Part shown: positions 52,862 through 64,000 of the stretch, piece by piece | Numbering within the stretch: the stretch's first letter is position 1 | Layout: each line of letters opens with the position of its first letter | Made by a program: the position numbers and the translations under genes | Assembly: GCA_008921705.1 (NCBI GenBank) | Contig: VFFE01007633.1 | Location: 1,145,178 to 1,209,177 of the forward strand | Direction of reading: 5' to 3' | Length of the DNA: 64,000 nucleotides | Origin: Burhinus oedicnemus | Lineage: Eukaryota > Chordata > Aves > Charadriiformes > Burhinidae | The notes under the pieces: generated by a model | The model's input: the letters and a program-made list of their open reading frames with translations, nothing else | What the model was told of the DNA's origin: nothing | Database searches by the model: none

Positions 52862-54299
52862 GCACCATTCTATAGCGTTAAGCTAGCCACATTTTGCTGT
52901 GGTGAATTTTCCCAGATGGAGAATTCCAAAAGCAGGGCCACAGATAAAGATCCCCTAAATCCACTATCTTAAATCCTCACAATTCTGTTGTAAAAAACAA
53001 ACACAGCTGATCTCAAAAGTGCCATACGTACACCAAAGGTGTCATACAGGGCAGGTGACGGGAGCAGTTGTTTCCTGGATTGAAAAAACACACTTTATCA
53101 AGGTGAGATTATTATGGTTTTGAGGATTGTCACTGAAAATCACTTGCAGTCAGCTATGAAAATGGAACCAGAGTGGCAAGAGGACCCTGCACTGGAGGTT
53201 AGTTAAAGATGATGTAAGCCCTCGAGACAAATGGATAGAGGCTGAGTCTTTGAAAGTTTTAGGAGGTGTTAATGGACTGATTTCAACTGAGTTTCTTATA
53301 ATGACAAAAATAGGGACCCCCATCATCGGAAACCAAATCATGCACCTTTATCACAAGCTGTAGATGAAAAAAAGAGATTTTTATAGTGTTCATCTTGCAT
53401 GGAAAAACAGGGGCATTTAGTCCACTTAGAAAAAATAGGGTCAAACACCTTCCAAATCCCTGGAACTTCTTTATTTATCCAAATGCTTCACATCTGGACA
53501 AGTATTGCTTCTTTTTTTAAGATTAGGTAACAGCAAATATTTTTAAAATCTATGTATTTCCATTAACTGCTTCACAAATGTGGGGACGATAATGAAATTG
53601 TAAAATATAGGCCTTGTAGAAAGAAGTAGTGGAATAGAAGCTCTATATGAATGATAATGCAATACAAAAATAACCCAGAGCAGCCTTGCATAGAATATGA
53701 ACAGGGGAAATGGTAAGCTGAAACTTTATGGGATCTTACACATAAGCACCCTCATAAAGAATTAGCAGCTCCACAGCACAATCCTCTGAAGTGTCTTTTA
53801 GAGGAAACCAAAGGGTTTTAAAGCAAAGACATATACATATAACTCATGTTTCTACACAGAGAAAAAAATCAAAAAGTTAATTTGGGAATTTAAGATGAAG
53901 AAATTATGCTTAATTATTACCTAAAACTTCCCATGGGAGAACATTTATTTAAATATATTTTGCAATTTAAATATAATTAGCATGATATTAGCAATTTCAA
54001 CAACAAACACATAAATTGGCAATTCAAAATGCTGACTTGATTTAATTTTTGTTCAAGGTAAATGTACAACTTAGAAATATTTCTCTCATTTTGTTTAACA
54101 AATTGCTATATTATAATAAAGAAGAGTTGTAACATATTAGACATGATCGAATCCAAGTAAAAACATGAAGCTGAAGGTGTCAAATACTTCTCCAAAGGTA
54201 TTTAGCACTTTGCAATGGTCGATCCTTAAAATTTAGCTATGACTGTTACTTGTTTGGTAGCAAGTGAAATGACGTATCGTAACTTCTCTTGATGCACTT
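52859..54299. other. Intronic DNA, no gene confirmed
   Basis: A minus-strand frame is open at 53341-53150 in a segment (about 53150-53340) with more complex composition than its surroundings. I cannot assign it to a protein or repeat family. The rest is AT-rich. Confidence 0.5.
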
Positions 54300-54710
54300 T
54301 TTGGGACTGGCTTCAAGGGCACACTTTACCTTGGAGAACAGAGCCCCACAACTGCCCCACTCTAAGTCTGTGTTTCTGGGACATTTCTCAAAGTGGAGCA
54401 TCTGTTGTTCCTTATTTCCCCATTCTGCTCTTCAGTAGCGCGCGTGTCTGCTAACCTCTGGACTTGGAGCACATGGCTTGCTGCAGCATTACAAGCTGCT
54501 TCATTACCCTGGGAGCACCAGCTAATCCTGGCACCTCTCCACCATTCCCCCCTCCACTTGCCGGTTACTCGTGAGAAGTCTGGACTTGGTGGTCCATCTT
54601 TTGCAGCAGATGCAGCACAGGGACTGCACACTTTGCCAGCACAGACTAATAGTTTTTCTGTTGTTTCCTGGGGGTGTCTTTCACATTTTTCCTGATAGCA
54701 CTTCATTCCC
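54300..54710. other. Unclassified GC-richer segment with CpG cluster
   Basis: About 410 bp of roughly balanced base composition in AT-rich surroundings, with a CGCGCG run at 54439-54444 that is rare in this window. Frames stay open on both strands (54362-54706 minus, 114 codons; 54393-54695 plus, 100 codons) but overlap almost fully and show no domain. It may be an old LTR or other insertion. No terminal repeats or target duplications seen. Confidence 0.45.
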
Positions 54711-57700
54711 AGCCTTTTCTAATTCCCAATTACTTGCTTACTTCCAATCCTCTTCAAGGTTTTTGACTTTTTTTAATTTGAGGAAAATCATTTCATATGC
54801 ACAAACTGATGCACATTATGGTTTATGTTTTTATATCTATATACATTTGGGAACTATCATAATATCTTCATTTTGATTTTCATATCAAACTGAGTTTCCA
54901 CAATTCCTGTTGACTCCAACTGTAATAAGATTACTTTTTAAGTGTCCATTAAAATATGACTGTGGAATCATGTAACTGTAAAACCAAATAATCTATGGCC
55001 CAGTTTAGCTTACTTTTTATTAAATTTAATTTTTATGATTTGGTAAATTATCGCTTGCTTTTTCATATGTGGATGAGGGATTTTTCAAACAAATATTATG
55101 GCTGTGAAAGGGTATTGAAATTATACAGACACTTTAAAAAGTAGATATTTTTTTAACGTTTGAAAGCCATTGTAAAAATTACTAGAATTAAGCAAAGAAC
55201 TCAATAGAAACTAATTACTCAACTTGCATTGTTTGCTTCCCCAGCTGCTAACTGATTGTTCATATATATTAAAATAAACAAATGTTTAAACTTTAAAATC
55301 ACTCTTTTGGATTGATCACAGTTTTCTACATATATTACATATTCACTCTTTGAGTTGTGAAAGATGAGTTGTAAGTAGCTAAATTAACCATCCACTCATA
55401 TGGGTGATGGAGGGAACCCTTCTGATAGTAATAATTGCAAATACATCTGAAGTTTGTATTTGCATGTGCCAATATAAAATTTAAGTTCTGAAACTGGAAA
55501 TAAAAACTTTAGTGACTGTATGTCACCAACATGACATATTTTCCTGGAATGTGACACAAAAAAAGTATGACCATATCAATTCATATAATGGCCTGAATTA
55601 TTCTTTTGCATTTTTTTTTCTTAAAAAAAAATAAAAACAAATAACCCCCAACCTCTTCACTAAGTTCTTGCTCTGACTTGACTACAGATAGTAAGCAAAA
55701 TGTACCTACCAAGGTGCAATGGCTGGTAGCTCTGTTTTTGTAAGTCACTTCAAATTCACCTTTAGAGATATCAAAAGGCTGAAGAAACAGGTATGACAAA
55801 GCATTGTTCTCTATGTATTAAAAGACATCCAGATTCCCTTCTTTCCTCCAAACTTCTCCTCAGATGTGATTCTGGGAAAGTGTGGTTTGACATTGTTTTC
55901 TCACAACAATTTTAGATGAAAGATCTGTGGATTTTTTATATGACAAGCCCAACAAATTTCTTTGGTGTTGAACAAGCTCAGGTAATCTAAATTATGAAAA
56001 AATCAATTAGATATGAACTATTAGGAAAACTTCTGTTGATTCACAGCCTTTTCTTTTCCTTAATTAAGCCTTAACTAAAACACAACCTTAATTAAAAGCA
56101 TTGCTTCCATCAATGGATAAATTGCAGCTTTATAGAAGTATGAACAACAGTGCTCAGTGGCATCACTTCAAATGCAAGTGCGCTATATAGAAGCTCTTAA
56201 TGTTATCAGAGAAGAGACTGACATAATAGCCTGTGTCAGGGCACCTTTTGCTAATGCCACTGAACAACACGCAGCGATGTGATACACAGAGTTGAGTGAC
56301 ACAATGGCTCGTGTCAGAGAAACAGATGTAGTACTTTGAGGATGCCAAGGTACATTGAGCTTTTGTGAACTTCAACATACCTAGAAGCAATATTAGGTCA
56401 TCACAGTATGAACGGAAAAGCAGTGGGCTATAACATCCAGACAAAACCTAGTTTCATGTAATGTAAGTTAACTATAGCTTACATTTAAGTATCATAGTGA
56501 TGCTGATTATAAATCATGAAGAAAATTGTGTTACAGTCCTTTCTTATCTTACTTTACTGCATTCGTATATATTATCATGACCTGAAAATGTAAGTGGGTG
56601 CTGAGCAGTATGTACAAATATTCAAGACAAAACTACACAGATGAAGAAAAAAAAAGGATTGTTGAGATAATAAATATATCCACTGATACACTGCGGCATC
56701 ATAAAAAAACATTCCTCTGGGCAAAAAATCCCTACCCTAATAGCGTAGTGTGCAGCCCACACCTCGTAATTATGGGACAGTTTTAGAACACTTTAAATTA
56801 CTTTTTTAAAATAAAATACTGACACTTTTTTGCTGCGTAATGCCTACAGGCATCTGCTGTCTTTATACCATCATCCTAATTAAGAGAATTCAGTAACAGG
56901 TAAAACACTAAAATTGTTCTTCTGCTCATTTTACTGCAAGTGTTAAACATAGCTTGATTCCCAAGGTGAGAAAATTGTCCCATTGTATTAAACGGGATTA
57001 ATTATGTCCTTCTTTAAGCTGGTCATTGTTCTAGAGAAATGGTTGCCTGCCTTTTCCAGTGTCTTTTGGGAAGCAAAAGGACATATTTGGTAGTTCACTT
57101 GCTAATCTTTGTGAGTGGGTATAATGCTGCAAAAAGTTAATGTTGGTGAAGAGGGTTATACAAATGTGACCGGGCGTCACTAGATGTCAGTATTGCAAAC
57201 GGGCTTGTGCTGCTGTTTACCCAAAAAAGCAGGGCATGCATCTTGGGGAAATTCTTTTATAGAAGTGCTTTCTGGCAGGTGGCTGTCTCCTTTTGCATTT
57301 GGAAATGCAGTGCACATTTTGATGGTCATGATATCAGTAAAATGATACACAGTTCACAAAAAAAGCAGTATTTAATTCCAGGCTTTATTTGTTTTTTACA
57401 TATTGTGGGTAACAAAAAGTATAAAGGTTGGACTACCTGAATGACAGCCATTCCTATGCTGCACTATTGTTTAGGACAATTTAATGCTGCCAGATAACAA
57501 TGTGGTCAGGAAAAGAGAAAGGAAGGTGTATTTATGAGACGCAATATTTTAAAAGTTTTGAACAATACCTGACTGAACTGTGCATTTATGATTTCAGCAG
57601 AATTTGAAGTTGCCTTTCCCTTGCAGGGAATAAAAGTTCAGCACTATGTTCTCCTGAGAGGTCACAGTCCTTCTTTTGGTGAGGAGATCAAACTCTCAGA

Positions 57701-60700
57701 TATCAAATCCATTGCTATGTGTTATTTGTGGTTTAATACTTGAGGGTCAGGACTAAGAAGCAGGCCTCTGAGATTTATATCTTGATTTTGCAATCAACCC
57801 TTTTTGTGAACTTCAACAAGTCACTTATCTCTCTGTTTCAATTTCCTCTTCCTCAGAGAAACAGAATTAAGGGAAGGAGACATGACAGGATGTGAATAGA
57901 GAGAGACTGAAAAGTCTTTTTTTCTTGATTTTTTTTTTTTTTTCAGGGGGGAGAGTTTTACTTCTTTCAGAAGGTCATATTTTGAATGCAATCATCATTT
58001 TGAATGTATTTAAGGATAAAAAGCCCTCTACTTCCCATTGCCATTAACAGCAATGAACCTTCTATGCTAATACAACATATGCACGATAGCTAAACAACAA
58101 AGTGGTTTCTAAGGCAAAAAGAATGATCAGTTAGTAAAAAAAAAGTCAGAAAAGTGTTAATACTGTCTGATAATATCATTGCATAATTATAAAGCTATTT
58201 CAAGAAGCAAATGAACAATGAAATATCTGGGCCAAAACAAAATGCAGTGCAACTGAAAAGAGGCCAAAGGATGAACCATGTCATTTATCTTTTTTTCTTT
58301 TGCTGAAGTAATTTAAAATGCTTGAAGTTGTTGCTACTAATTATGAAATAATCTCACCAGTTCACTCCTAGTAACTTCAGAGTCAGTCTAGAGGGAGAAC
58401 TAGAAATTATTTAATTAATGTACTCCAAATAGTCAAACGTAAATTGTGTCTCATTAAAAAGCCTCCCCCACTATTGCTGCTGGCTTCTGGAAATTCAGTG
58501 TTTCCACTTACATGTCCAGGGCTAGAGCTAAAATAAGAGGTAATTAGGGGAACATTAAACTATTGTTTACATCAAATTAAGTAAGTTTTATGATGCAGAA
58601 ACTACAGAATAAAGTGATTCTGCACTTAGAACAACACAATGAATGGAGTTAAGTGGAGTACCACTACAGCATCAGCTTCCTGTGAGATGTACAGCAGAAT
58701 AGTATGAATTTGCTGATTCTGTTATCTGGTTTAGGCAGATGAGTTTCCCTTTCTTAATTCTAGTTGTTTCAAATAAGAAACACGTAAGATGATCCTTTAC
58801 TGTGTTAATGACTGATGTGATGCCAACCTGCACTATACAGGGATGTAAATATCAATGAGGATGTCAAGTACTGGATTCCTTTATAGAGCTCCCCAGATTT
58901 GGAGGATACCTAACAGAAGCTGGTTGCTTTTAATTCCCATTTTTAATCTTAGATAATTTGGGCAAATTTCAGACCAAGCATATCTGAACATATGGTGTTT
59001 TAAATCACAGCAGAAGTGCCTGATAGGAGTAGGTGTACCATAACTGGAGGGATGTGTTCTGTTAGTTTAAAATGGCTTTTATGGAATTTCTAATGAGAAG
59101 ACATAAGAGATCCCAGTTATTACTCACATGGAAGAAACTGAATACTAGCCACCTCTGCCTCCTGCTTTATCATAAAAACTAGATCAGGAAAAGCTGACAT
59201 ATTCCTGCGCAGCTGGAGCTTCAAATTAAGCAGTAAATCCTCAAGACAACCATCTTTCCTCAACACTGTTCAACCAAGAGCTTTGTGACAGCAGTTTGCT
59301 GGAAAACAAAGTCTTCACATATATGAGCAGCAATAAATCATCCCAATATACACACACACACATACATTCAAGAACTATAGAGGTAATGAGAGAGTAAAAG
59401 ATATGACTGTCTTTCAAACAGCCATAAGAAACCTAGGCTGAAACACCCCAATAAAGAGAATCACTTGATTTTTTGAACCACTCTGGTTGTAACCCCATAA
59501 CAATTCATCCGTTCCACTAGTTCTTGAAGAACACACTGCAAAGCCACAACATGCACAGCTGGTTGGGAATACATGAGGTAACATTTTACTTAGCTCATTC
59601 TGTCCACCAAAACAAAACAAAATACCATATGTATTCCCTGCCTATTAGAGTAAGTGCACTAGCACTTCTTTAAAGTAATGCCTAGTATACATTATTATTT
59701 TGATTTTAAAAATGTTCTTTCCCAAAGAGCCTCTATTTATTTTATAAGATCTATTTTTTTTCTGTGAACAATAAAACTAGCCAAAGTTTCTGTTGCAGAC
59801 CACAGGAAAATGTTGCCATAGTAGCTGTCTGTAAAGATGAGCTTTCGTGCTCATTCTGAACCTTGGAATAGTTAGGGTTGGCCCTGCCAGTTCTACAGCC
59901 TATTTGTTTGCCAAACTCAAATTTCATTTTCAAGAATACCCTGTCTCCCTAAAAGCAAAGCAAAGTGAAGACTACAGCCAAACAAAATAAAAAATATAAC
60001 CTTTCAGATGTTTTCCCTGTTCAAATAAATAAATATTCTTTAAACCCCCACAAAGTAACAAGTAAATGCTGGTTAAACGCTTTATTCTGGAAGGATTGGT
60101 TTAAAACTCTATCTCATTTTTTACATTGTTTTATAAATTTAAAGGGAAAGAATAGGAAAAAAATCCTCAATTCTTGCATGCTGAAGTCTCCAGAATGCAT
60201 GTATACTATCTGGCTAGTCTGCAATAAATAAAAATCATCAGTAGGATCATAACATTACAGGAAAAAAAGAAAATCCATTATCTTCAATACAAGAAACAGC
60301 TGAGCACTCTTCAACAGTGGGTTCATAGCCTTCAAATCAACTTAATAATCTTGAATAAGTTATATTAATTTACAAGTGTCTGGTATAAGTCAAATATTCC
60401 TTTCAGCAAGCATCAGAGAGATGATGAGATACCCCAACTTCTGCCCTCAGTCCCACTTGAATTTCATATACAGAATGTACAGTTCTCACCTTCCGATTTG
60501 AGAAGCTCTGATGCCCATTCTTGGTTTCCCTGTATTACAGAACTGATCTTTTTTTAGTGATTAAAAATCCTGCTTCTTCTCTTGCAATGAATTAATATCA
60601 AAGTAACTGTAGCATGAAGCTTAGTAATGGTAATATTAAGAATTTATTTTCATGCAGCTAGACATCAAAACTTAACTACAGTCTTAGTCTCAAGGTCAAA

Positions 60701-63540
60701 CATCCGAACAGAGCCTGGAAAGAACATTAGATCACTATCAGGTACCTGAGATCTGAAGCTAACATTCACTGATACCAACATAGTAAACCCTTTACTTCAT
60801 AAGAAAAGATCAACAAACTGTCATGAGATAACATTAACTATTTTAATACTGCATACAAGGAGATACATCCAATTTAAATGTCACAAGTATGAAGGACATG
60901 CAACTGCATTTAGCTATAAACACTGTCAAACTTTTCTTCTGCTTATTTCATTTATTTTAACCTTAGGTACGCTGAAGCAGGAAAACTTAATGATTTTTTG
61001 TACTGTAGTTGCAAAACTAACTTCTCTGCTTTTAAACACCAAAGATCTAGTGCAACAGCTTCTACAGCAGAAAGGCTTTGACACACTTCAGGGTTCTTCC
61101 CCAAAAATCATTAATGAGGTAAAGGGCTTTCATACACACGTACAAGTGAAGAAAGAGTATTTCATATGAGGTAGGTCTTACAGCCCTGAACAGTCCATAG
61201 AGTATATTCACCTCAGGTTTTGCACATTGTTTCCAAGGAATGCACCATATACATTAAATAAATGTTCATCTGTATATTATATTCTCTTGAGTCAGTAACA
61301 TTCCTTTTACTCATGGTGATAAACTTCAAGCAACCACTCAGCTACGTACACAGACCATGTAACCAAGAAACGGCACAGAGGTAAATAAAACACCAACACT
61401 GTAGTTCTTTGGGTGACATGTTCAACCACTTAGCATGCTGGTATCAAACACATATCTTACAAAGTTTTATGCAGATGCCTTTGCAGTCGCATTTTCCTTC
61501 CTTTAGTTGTTAAACTGACTTAATGAAGAAACCTACCACCAGTTAAACACTTGGATCTACCCTGGAATTTACAATGTGCAATAATCATCCCAACTTTGAC
61601 TTTTTGTTCCAAGATTTTACATGGGATGCGTAGTGATACTTAACCATTAATGTATTTAGGCATCTATGAGTGGAGTTAAATTGCTAAAATGAAAATATTT
61701 TGCATCTGTGCAGTTTCTTCTCTATCACTACAGTAATGGGTTAATTTCCCTCACAAAAGCAAAGACTTTCCTAAATTGTTTTTTTTCAAAGTCTATTGAA
61801 TTTTAAAATATTCAAGTGAACAAAATACAGTTGTCACTTTTGAGTAGGAAACAGTACTTCATGTTTATATGGGATGGATTCAATCTCTGTTATTAGTTGT
61901 ACTTGCATACTTGTTTTATCATAACATTTTAATTGTCAGACTTTGAAACCAAAATACAGTTATTATTAAGCAAGCATTTGGGGGATGTCTCTCCTAGAAA
62001 CACACGGCCTGATCTTGGTACAGTTTATAAATGGACCTTATATGGATACTCAAGGCAGTTAGACAAACATAAATTCCCTTAAGTTAGATATTTCTGAAAA
62101 TCTTCACCTAAAGATGCAGCTGGGAACTTTATTCATGAGGACTGAAAGTACATGAAATTATTATAGTTCTTAAAACAGCAGTTTTCAGTAAGTAGTTCTG
62201 CCCAGCACTCAGTAAAATGCATTGATGCTGCATAAAAACAAAAGCTATACTGATAAAAACAAAACGAGATGTTTAAATGAACTCTACTGAAGTATTTCGG
62301 ACTTCTAGCAACAGGATTTGGAAGAGACAATGACAAACATTTCCTTCTTCAGATGCATTTCTGTACAATAATGAAACTCCTGAGGAAGCTCTAGAAGGCT
62401 TTGCCATGAAAATGGTAATTCCTGCATACAAAAGGAGACTCCTCAGCACATGACACACATTGACTTTATGAGTACTAATCAGAAATTTTAAATTCATCAT
62501 TCTGTACTTGATGGGAGTGAGAAGAATTGACAATCAGAAGACGGGAAAGATATTTCGCCAAACTCAGTGCATAGAAAGTAATTGTATCAGACCCCTCCTG
62601 GCTTTGGGAGCCTTTTGTGAATTGAAAACTACAGCAAGATTGGCACTTTCATCATTATTTAATATCAAACTTACAAAGGAAAATCCTCTTCCTAGTTCAC
62701 TTGACAGTGGGTTCCATGACAATGATTCAAAATATAATAAAAACCCTTGCAATGCTTTATAGGTCACATGTTTGACAGAATACAACTCTTGAGGACTCAC
62801 GCCTCTTACTTTAAAGATTTTTCAGAAGTTAATTATAAAAAATATCTAGTGCATTAAAACCCATTCTAAATGCATACATAATGCACAGTGTTGTAAATAC
62901 CCTTTGCATATGTGTTATCAAGATTGTAAACTCTCTGGGAAATCCTTAAAAAATACCACAGTGTTTCTCTGTTACCAAAGGCCAAAATGCAAAGCATCAG
63001 ATTTACTCTGGTAAAATCTCAACACAGGTCAACTGAATTGATTGAAATCACTCTTATGTTTGTCAAAAATCAATTTAAAAATACGGATGTTAACAATTTT
63101 TTATTTATTTAATATTAAAAATCTGATATGATTTCCAGCTTGACTAATTCAAAGCACGTGTTGGACTTTAGCAGCTCACATATAGAAATGTCTTTCAATG
63201 AATAATTTTTAAAGTAGTCCCCTCCATTATCTACTCATTTATGTCAGAAAGATCAATAGGAGTAGCATTTAGAAATCAGCATCTACACGGTGTTTTTGTT
63301 ATAATGTTTAACACGAATAACCACGTAAGTATGTATGCGAGAAAAATTTATATAGCAACCTGTAACCGCTCATGTCAAAGTTCTATGCAAGGGCTCGAAA
63401 GGAGCCATTAAGTTGTAAATGGGCAACTTTTTAAAATTTTTTTAAAAAATCTAAATATATACTTTTCAACATATACATATATACAGGTTTATGGTCCTTT
63501 GGTGATACTCTGGTCTATTAGGTAAAAAGCAGCCACATAC
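54711..63540. other. AT-rich intronic DNA, no gene seen
   Basis: Nearly 9 kb without a recognisable exon, RNA gene, CR1 or LTR. There is simple sequence at 57919-57944 (T-rich) and a short (CA)n at 59351-59363. Open frames up to about 101 codons (54571-54876 plus, 56163-56444 minus, 62273-62533 minus) carry no domain. Confidence 0.6.
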
Positions 63541-63600
63541 TTATGCATACGCATACACATACACATACATATACACATAGAATTCACATACACATCTGTG
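63541..63600. repeat. (CATACA)n-like simple repeat
   Basis: Imperfect CATACA/CATACG/CATATA hexamers, followed by TGTGTG and further TA/CA-rich sequence to about 63650. Reading minus, it gives the V-Y-V-Y tail of a 106-codon open frame (63861-63541), which is therefore not a credible gene. Confidence 0.85.
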
Positions 63601-63650
63601 TGTGGTTTTAAAATATATATACGCACATATATGTAGATATACACACAAGA

Positions 63651-64000
63651 GACCATAATAAGTGTTTACTAGCTCATCACTTACCTCGGATGATACATGC
63701 TTTATGCCTTTTGTACTCATCTCATTGATATGATAAACATATTCATTTAGCAAAAATTTCCAGTCTTGTCCTGCTAAGTTTTTAAAAATTGTCTGAAAAG
63801 TGCGTTGGCATTGAGGAAGAAAAATTAACATAAATTCTAAGTGAAGTAGGAATAATTGCAAAATATTGCACCTGATTTCAGATCTTTGTCATTTATATTA
63901 ATCACGTGGTACTTGACCTCTGATAAACAGGATGTGATCAAAAAGATTGTAAAGAATGAATATAACAACAGTACAACACTGACCCAAAACAAGACAATTG
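63651..64000. other. AT-rich DNA to window end, no gene seen
   Basis: No coding or structural signal recognised in the last 350 bases. Confidence 0.6.

Noticed and set aside
63541..63861. A 106-codon minus-strand frame.
   Set aside because: Its C-terminal third is translated from a CATACA simple repeat and the remainder has no recognisable domain.

Overview
This window is vertebrate nuclear DNA, almost certainly from a bird. The evidence is seven or eight CR1 LINE copies, several ending in the CR1-typical ATTCTATG-type octamers, and three solo LTRs of avian ERVL-like type with TG...CA ends and 5-bp target-site duplications. The rest is AT-rich, low-coding DNA typical of a very large intron. 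Bird order cannot be fixed from this sequence alone; nothing here is bacterial.

The only host coding sequence I can support is one 113-bp exon on the minus strand (16125-16237). It has a strong acceptor (pyrimidine tract plus CAG) and a GTAAG donor. It encodes the C-terminal part of a CUB domain that, from memory of the family, matches the first CUB domain of CSMD1 (CUB and sushi multiple domains 1) nearly residue for residue. If that is right, the whole window lies inside CSMD1: at least 47.7 kb of upstream intron to the right and at least 16.1 kb of downstream intron to the left. CSMD genes are known for giant introns. No second CSMD exon was found by eye.

Layout: 1-1275 CR1 (+, cut by the window edge); 4711-5306 solo ERVL-type LTR (+); about 6010-8262 CR1 (+) with an unusual 221-bp internal duplication; 11335-11847 second LTR of the same family (+); 16125-16237 CSMD exon (-); about 19545-20045 old CR1 (+); 21756-22495 solo LTR of a different family; 27974-30389 CR1 (-) reaching into the endonuclease domain; 30771-31200 short CR1 (+); about 37205-37375 very old CR1 piece (+); 46350-47379 CR1 (+); 49750-50450 CR1 (-), forming an inverted pair with the previous copy. 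An (AAT)20 microsatellite that starts in the arm of a perfect hairpin lies at 52775-52856. From there to 64000 I see no gene.

All CR1 reading frames are broken by stops, frameshifts or lost catalytic residues, so none is an active element. Most insertions with a readable strand (six of eight CR1 pieces and the two orientable LTRs) are antisense to the inferred host gene. No complete new biological system is visible. The most unusual structure is the duplication inside the 6-8 kb CR1, whose two copies share the same frameshifting base. Several GC-rich patches (25.4-25.7, 48.7-49.3 and 54.3-54.7 kb) remain unclassified.
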